Origin: Nitratidesulfovibrio termitidis HI1
GTDB taxonomy: Bacteria; Desulfobacterota; Desulfovibrionia; Desulfovibrionales; Desulfovibrionaceae
DNA: 64,000 bases
NCBI RefSeq assembly: GCF_000504305.1
Contig: NZ_KI632512.1
Location: 213,307 to 277,306, forward strand
Direction: 5' to 3'
The notes beneath the pieces were generated by a model, which was not told the origin of the DNA, did not search any database, and saw only the letters and a list, made by a program, of their open reading frames with translations. Made by a program: the position numbers and the translations under genes. Shown piece after piece: positions 62,990 to 64,000 of the stretch. Position 1 is the first letter of the stretch. The number at the start of each line of letters is the position of its first letter.

Positions 62990-64000
62990 CTAGGCCCCCG
63001 TCTCGCGGTCTGGGGCGGCCCGCTCCGGCGCAGCCGCGATGCCGTCCCATCCGGCCACCACTTCCAGGCATTGGGCGGCACTCACCGGGCGGCTGAACAG
63101 ATACCCCTGAAAGACCTGGCACCCCAGAGCGACGAAACGCTCGAACTGTTCCCGTCGTTCCACCCCTTCCACTACGGTGGTGATGTCCAGGCTGCGGGCC
63201 AGTTCCACGATGCTGCGCACGATGTGTTCGTTGATGTCCCCGTGGCTGGCCTCGGTGAGCGAGCGGTCGATCTTGACCGTGTCCACGGGAAAATCGCGCA
63301 GGTAGCGCAGCGATGCGTGCCCCATGCCGAAGTCGTCGATGGCCACGCGCACCCCGGCCGCGCGCAGGCGGCGCAGGGCCTTGACGGTGCGCGTGTCGGG
63401 CAGCAGCACGGTGGATTCGGTCAGTTCCAGTTCCAGCAGGTGCGGGGCAAGGCCGGTGCGTGCCAGCACGTCCAGCACGTCACGATCGAAGCGCGGGTTC
63501 AGCAACTGGCGCGGCGCCACGTTGACCGACATGACGAAGCCGTCGGGCACCTGCCCCGCCCACGCCACGCGGCGGGCACAGGCGCGGTGCAGCACGAACA
63601 TGCCCAGCCGGTCGATGATGCCGGTGTCTTCCGCCAGGGCCACGGTGATGGGCGGCGCGATGCGTCCGTAAGCGGGGTGGCGCCAGCGCAGCAGCGCCTC
63701 GGCCCCGTGCGGGCGGCCATCCACCCCGATCTGGGGCTGGTACTCCAGAAACACTTCGCCGTTGCGGCCCATGGCGGCGGACAGATCGTTGGCCAGCGAG
63801 GCGGCAAGACGCCCTTCTTCGCCGGGGCGGCCGATGCACTTGCGTCCGCCCGGCCCCACCTCGCTGCTGTTGGCGGTGCGCAGCAGTTCCGCCAGGATGT
63901 GCCTGCCGTGCCGTTCGCGCAGGGCGTCGGTTGCCCGCACGAAGGGCAGGTACAAGGCCATGCCGAGGCCCAGGTTGACGGCCTGCATCAGTGACCCCGC
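62990..64000 (-). CDS. EAL-domain c-di-GMP phosphodiesterase, N-terminus beyond window
   Basis: At least 336 codons; the frame stays open to the window edge. The EAL domain runs from about residue 70 of the visible part: FLEYQPQIGVDGRPHGAEALLRW (EAL at 97-99 counted from the first visible Met), LELTESTVL, IDDFGMGHASLRYLRDFPVDTVKIDRSL, VVEGVERREQ and GYLFSRPV, with the residues needed for hydrolysis of c-di-GMP to pGpG. The preceding segment QAVNLGLGMALYLPFVRATDALRERHG resembles the end of a polytopic EIIC-type membrane domain, so this may be a membrane-domain/EAL fusion. Confidence 0.88.
   Translation of the reverse strand, partial: AGSLMQAVNLGLGMALYLPFVRATDALRERHGRHILAELLRTANSSEVGPGGRKCIGRPGEEGRLAASLANDLSAAMGRNGEVFLEYQPQIGVDGRPHGAEALLRWRHPAYGRIAPPITVALAEDTGIIDRLGMFVLHRACARRVAWAGQVPDGFVMSVNVAPRQLLNPRFDRDVLDVLARTGLAPHLLELELTESTVLLPDTRTVKALRRLRAAGVRVAIDDFGMGHASLRYLRDFPVDTVKIDRSLTEASHGDINEHIVRSIVELARSLDITTVVEGVERREQFERFVALGCQVFQGYLFSRPVSAAQCLEVVAGWDGIAAAPERAAPDRETGA

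Overview
The window is high-GC bacterial DNA with dense gene packing, purine-rich ribosome binding sites (AAGGAG or GGAGG) and CCA-encoding tRNA genes. The gene set includes a HesB-like selenoprotein, a 2-oxoacid:ferredoxin oxidoreductase, an AmmeMemoRadiSam-type radical SAM enzyme, a short-form ThiC, a ferredoxin-rich protein and many c-di-GMP and Fe-S genes. This points to a strictly anaerobic Desulfovibrionaceae sulfate reducer of the Desulfovibrio/Nitratidesulfovibrio vulgaris type. The taxonomic call is inference from gene content and style; no marker such as 16S rRNA is present.

Layout. 1-7.6 kb: end of an FMN reductase gene, two tandem HesB/IscA-like genes (the first read through an in-frame TGA as selenocysteine), pyrR, an MprF-type membrane protein, a DUF4910-type aminopeptidase-like protein and a secreted DUF336 protein. 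7.8-12.1 kb is an accessory patch: an intact IS3-family element, a tRNA-Ser(CGA), and an AT-rich gene for a GHKL ATPase with a PD-(D/E)xK-like C-terminus, a possible single-gene defence system. 12.1-21.8 kb: tadA, a LOG-family gene, an MBL/beta-CASP hydrolase, the overlapping operon rsmD-coaD-miaA, a two-gene YeeE/YedE sulfur transporter, an MltC-like transglycosylase and an OmpH-like lipoprotein. 21.9-25.0 kb: two paralogous periplasmic binding proteins, three near-identical tRNA-Arg(ACG) genes, and a detached inverted piece of tRNA-Arg that looks like an attachment-site scar.

25.0-40.1 kb: a PP-loop protein with APS-reductase cluster cysteines, a dual-CXXC protein divergent from ferritin, korAB-type oxidoreductase genes, a DsrE-like protein, glpX, purU, hrpB, a lipoprotein and a YczE-type membrane protein. 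40.2-42.4 kb: a decayed chemotaxis receptor fragment and a diguanylate cyclase. 42.4-49.4 kb is a lower-GC block ending at tRNA-Pro(UGG): about 700 bp of gene-free AT-rich DNA, a gene remnant, and a tripartite tricarboxylate transporter operon (tctC-tctA-tctB) with a tartrate/D-malate-type dehydrogenase and a divergent LysR regulator, together a plausible hydroxy-acid catabolic module. 49.8-64 kb: an RRM protein and infA, a histidine-rich 4Fe-4S protein, cobO and the AmmeMemoRadiSam-type enzyme, purM, a second radical SAM protein, two membrane-anchored proteins, a glycosyltransferase, thiC, and an EAL protein cut by the window edge.

The most striking non-coding signal is a family of long palindromic repeats. 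Its five copies each begin exactly at the TAG stop codon (four of them CTAG) of a gene: pyrR, the LOG gene, the MBL gene, korA and cobO. Two copies carry nested extra hairpins. The best candidates for something undescribed are this stop-codon-anchored repeat family and the GHKL-nuclease gene; the selenoprotein is a known family but would be called as a broken gene by ordinary gene finders.
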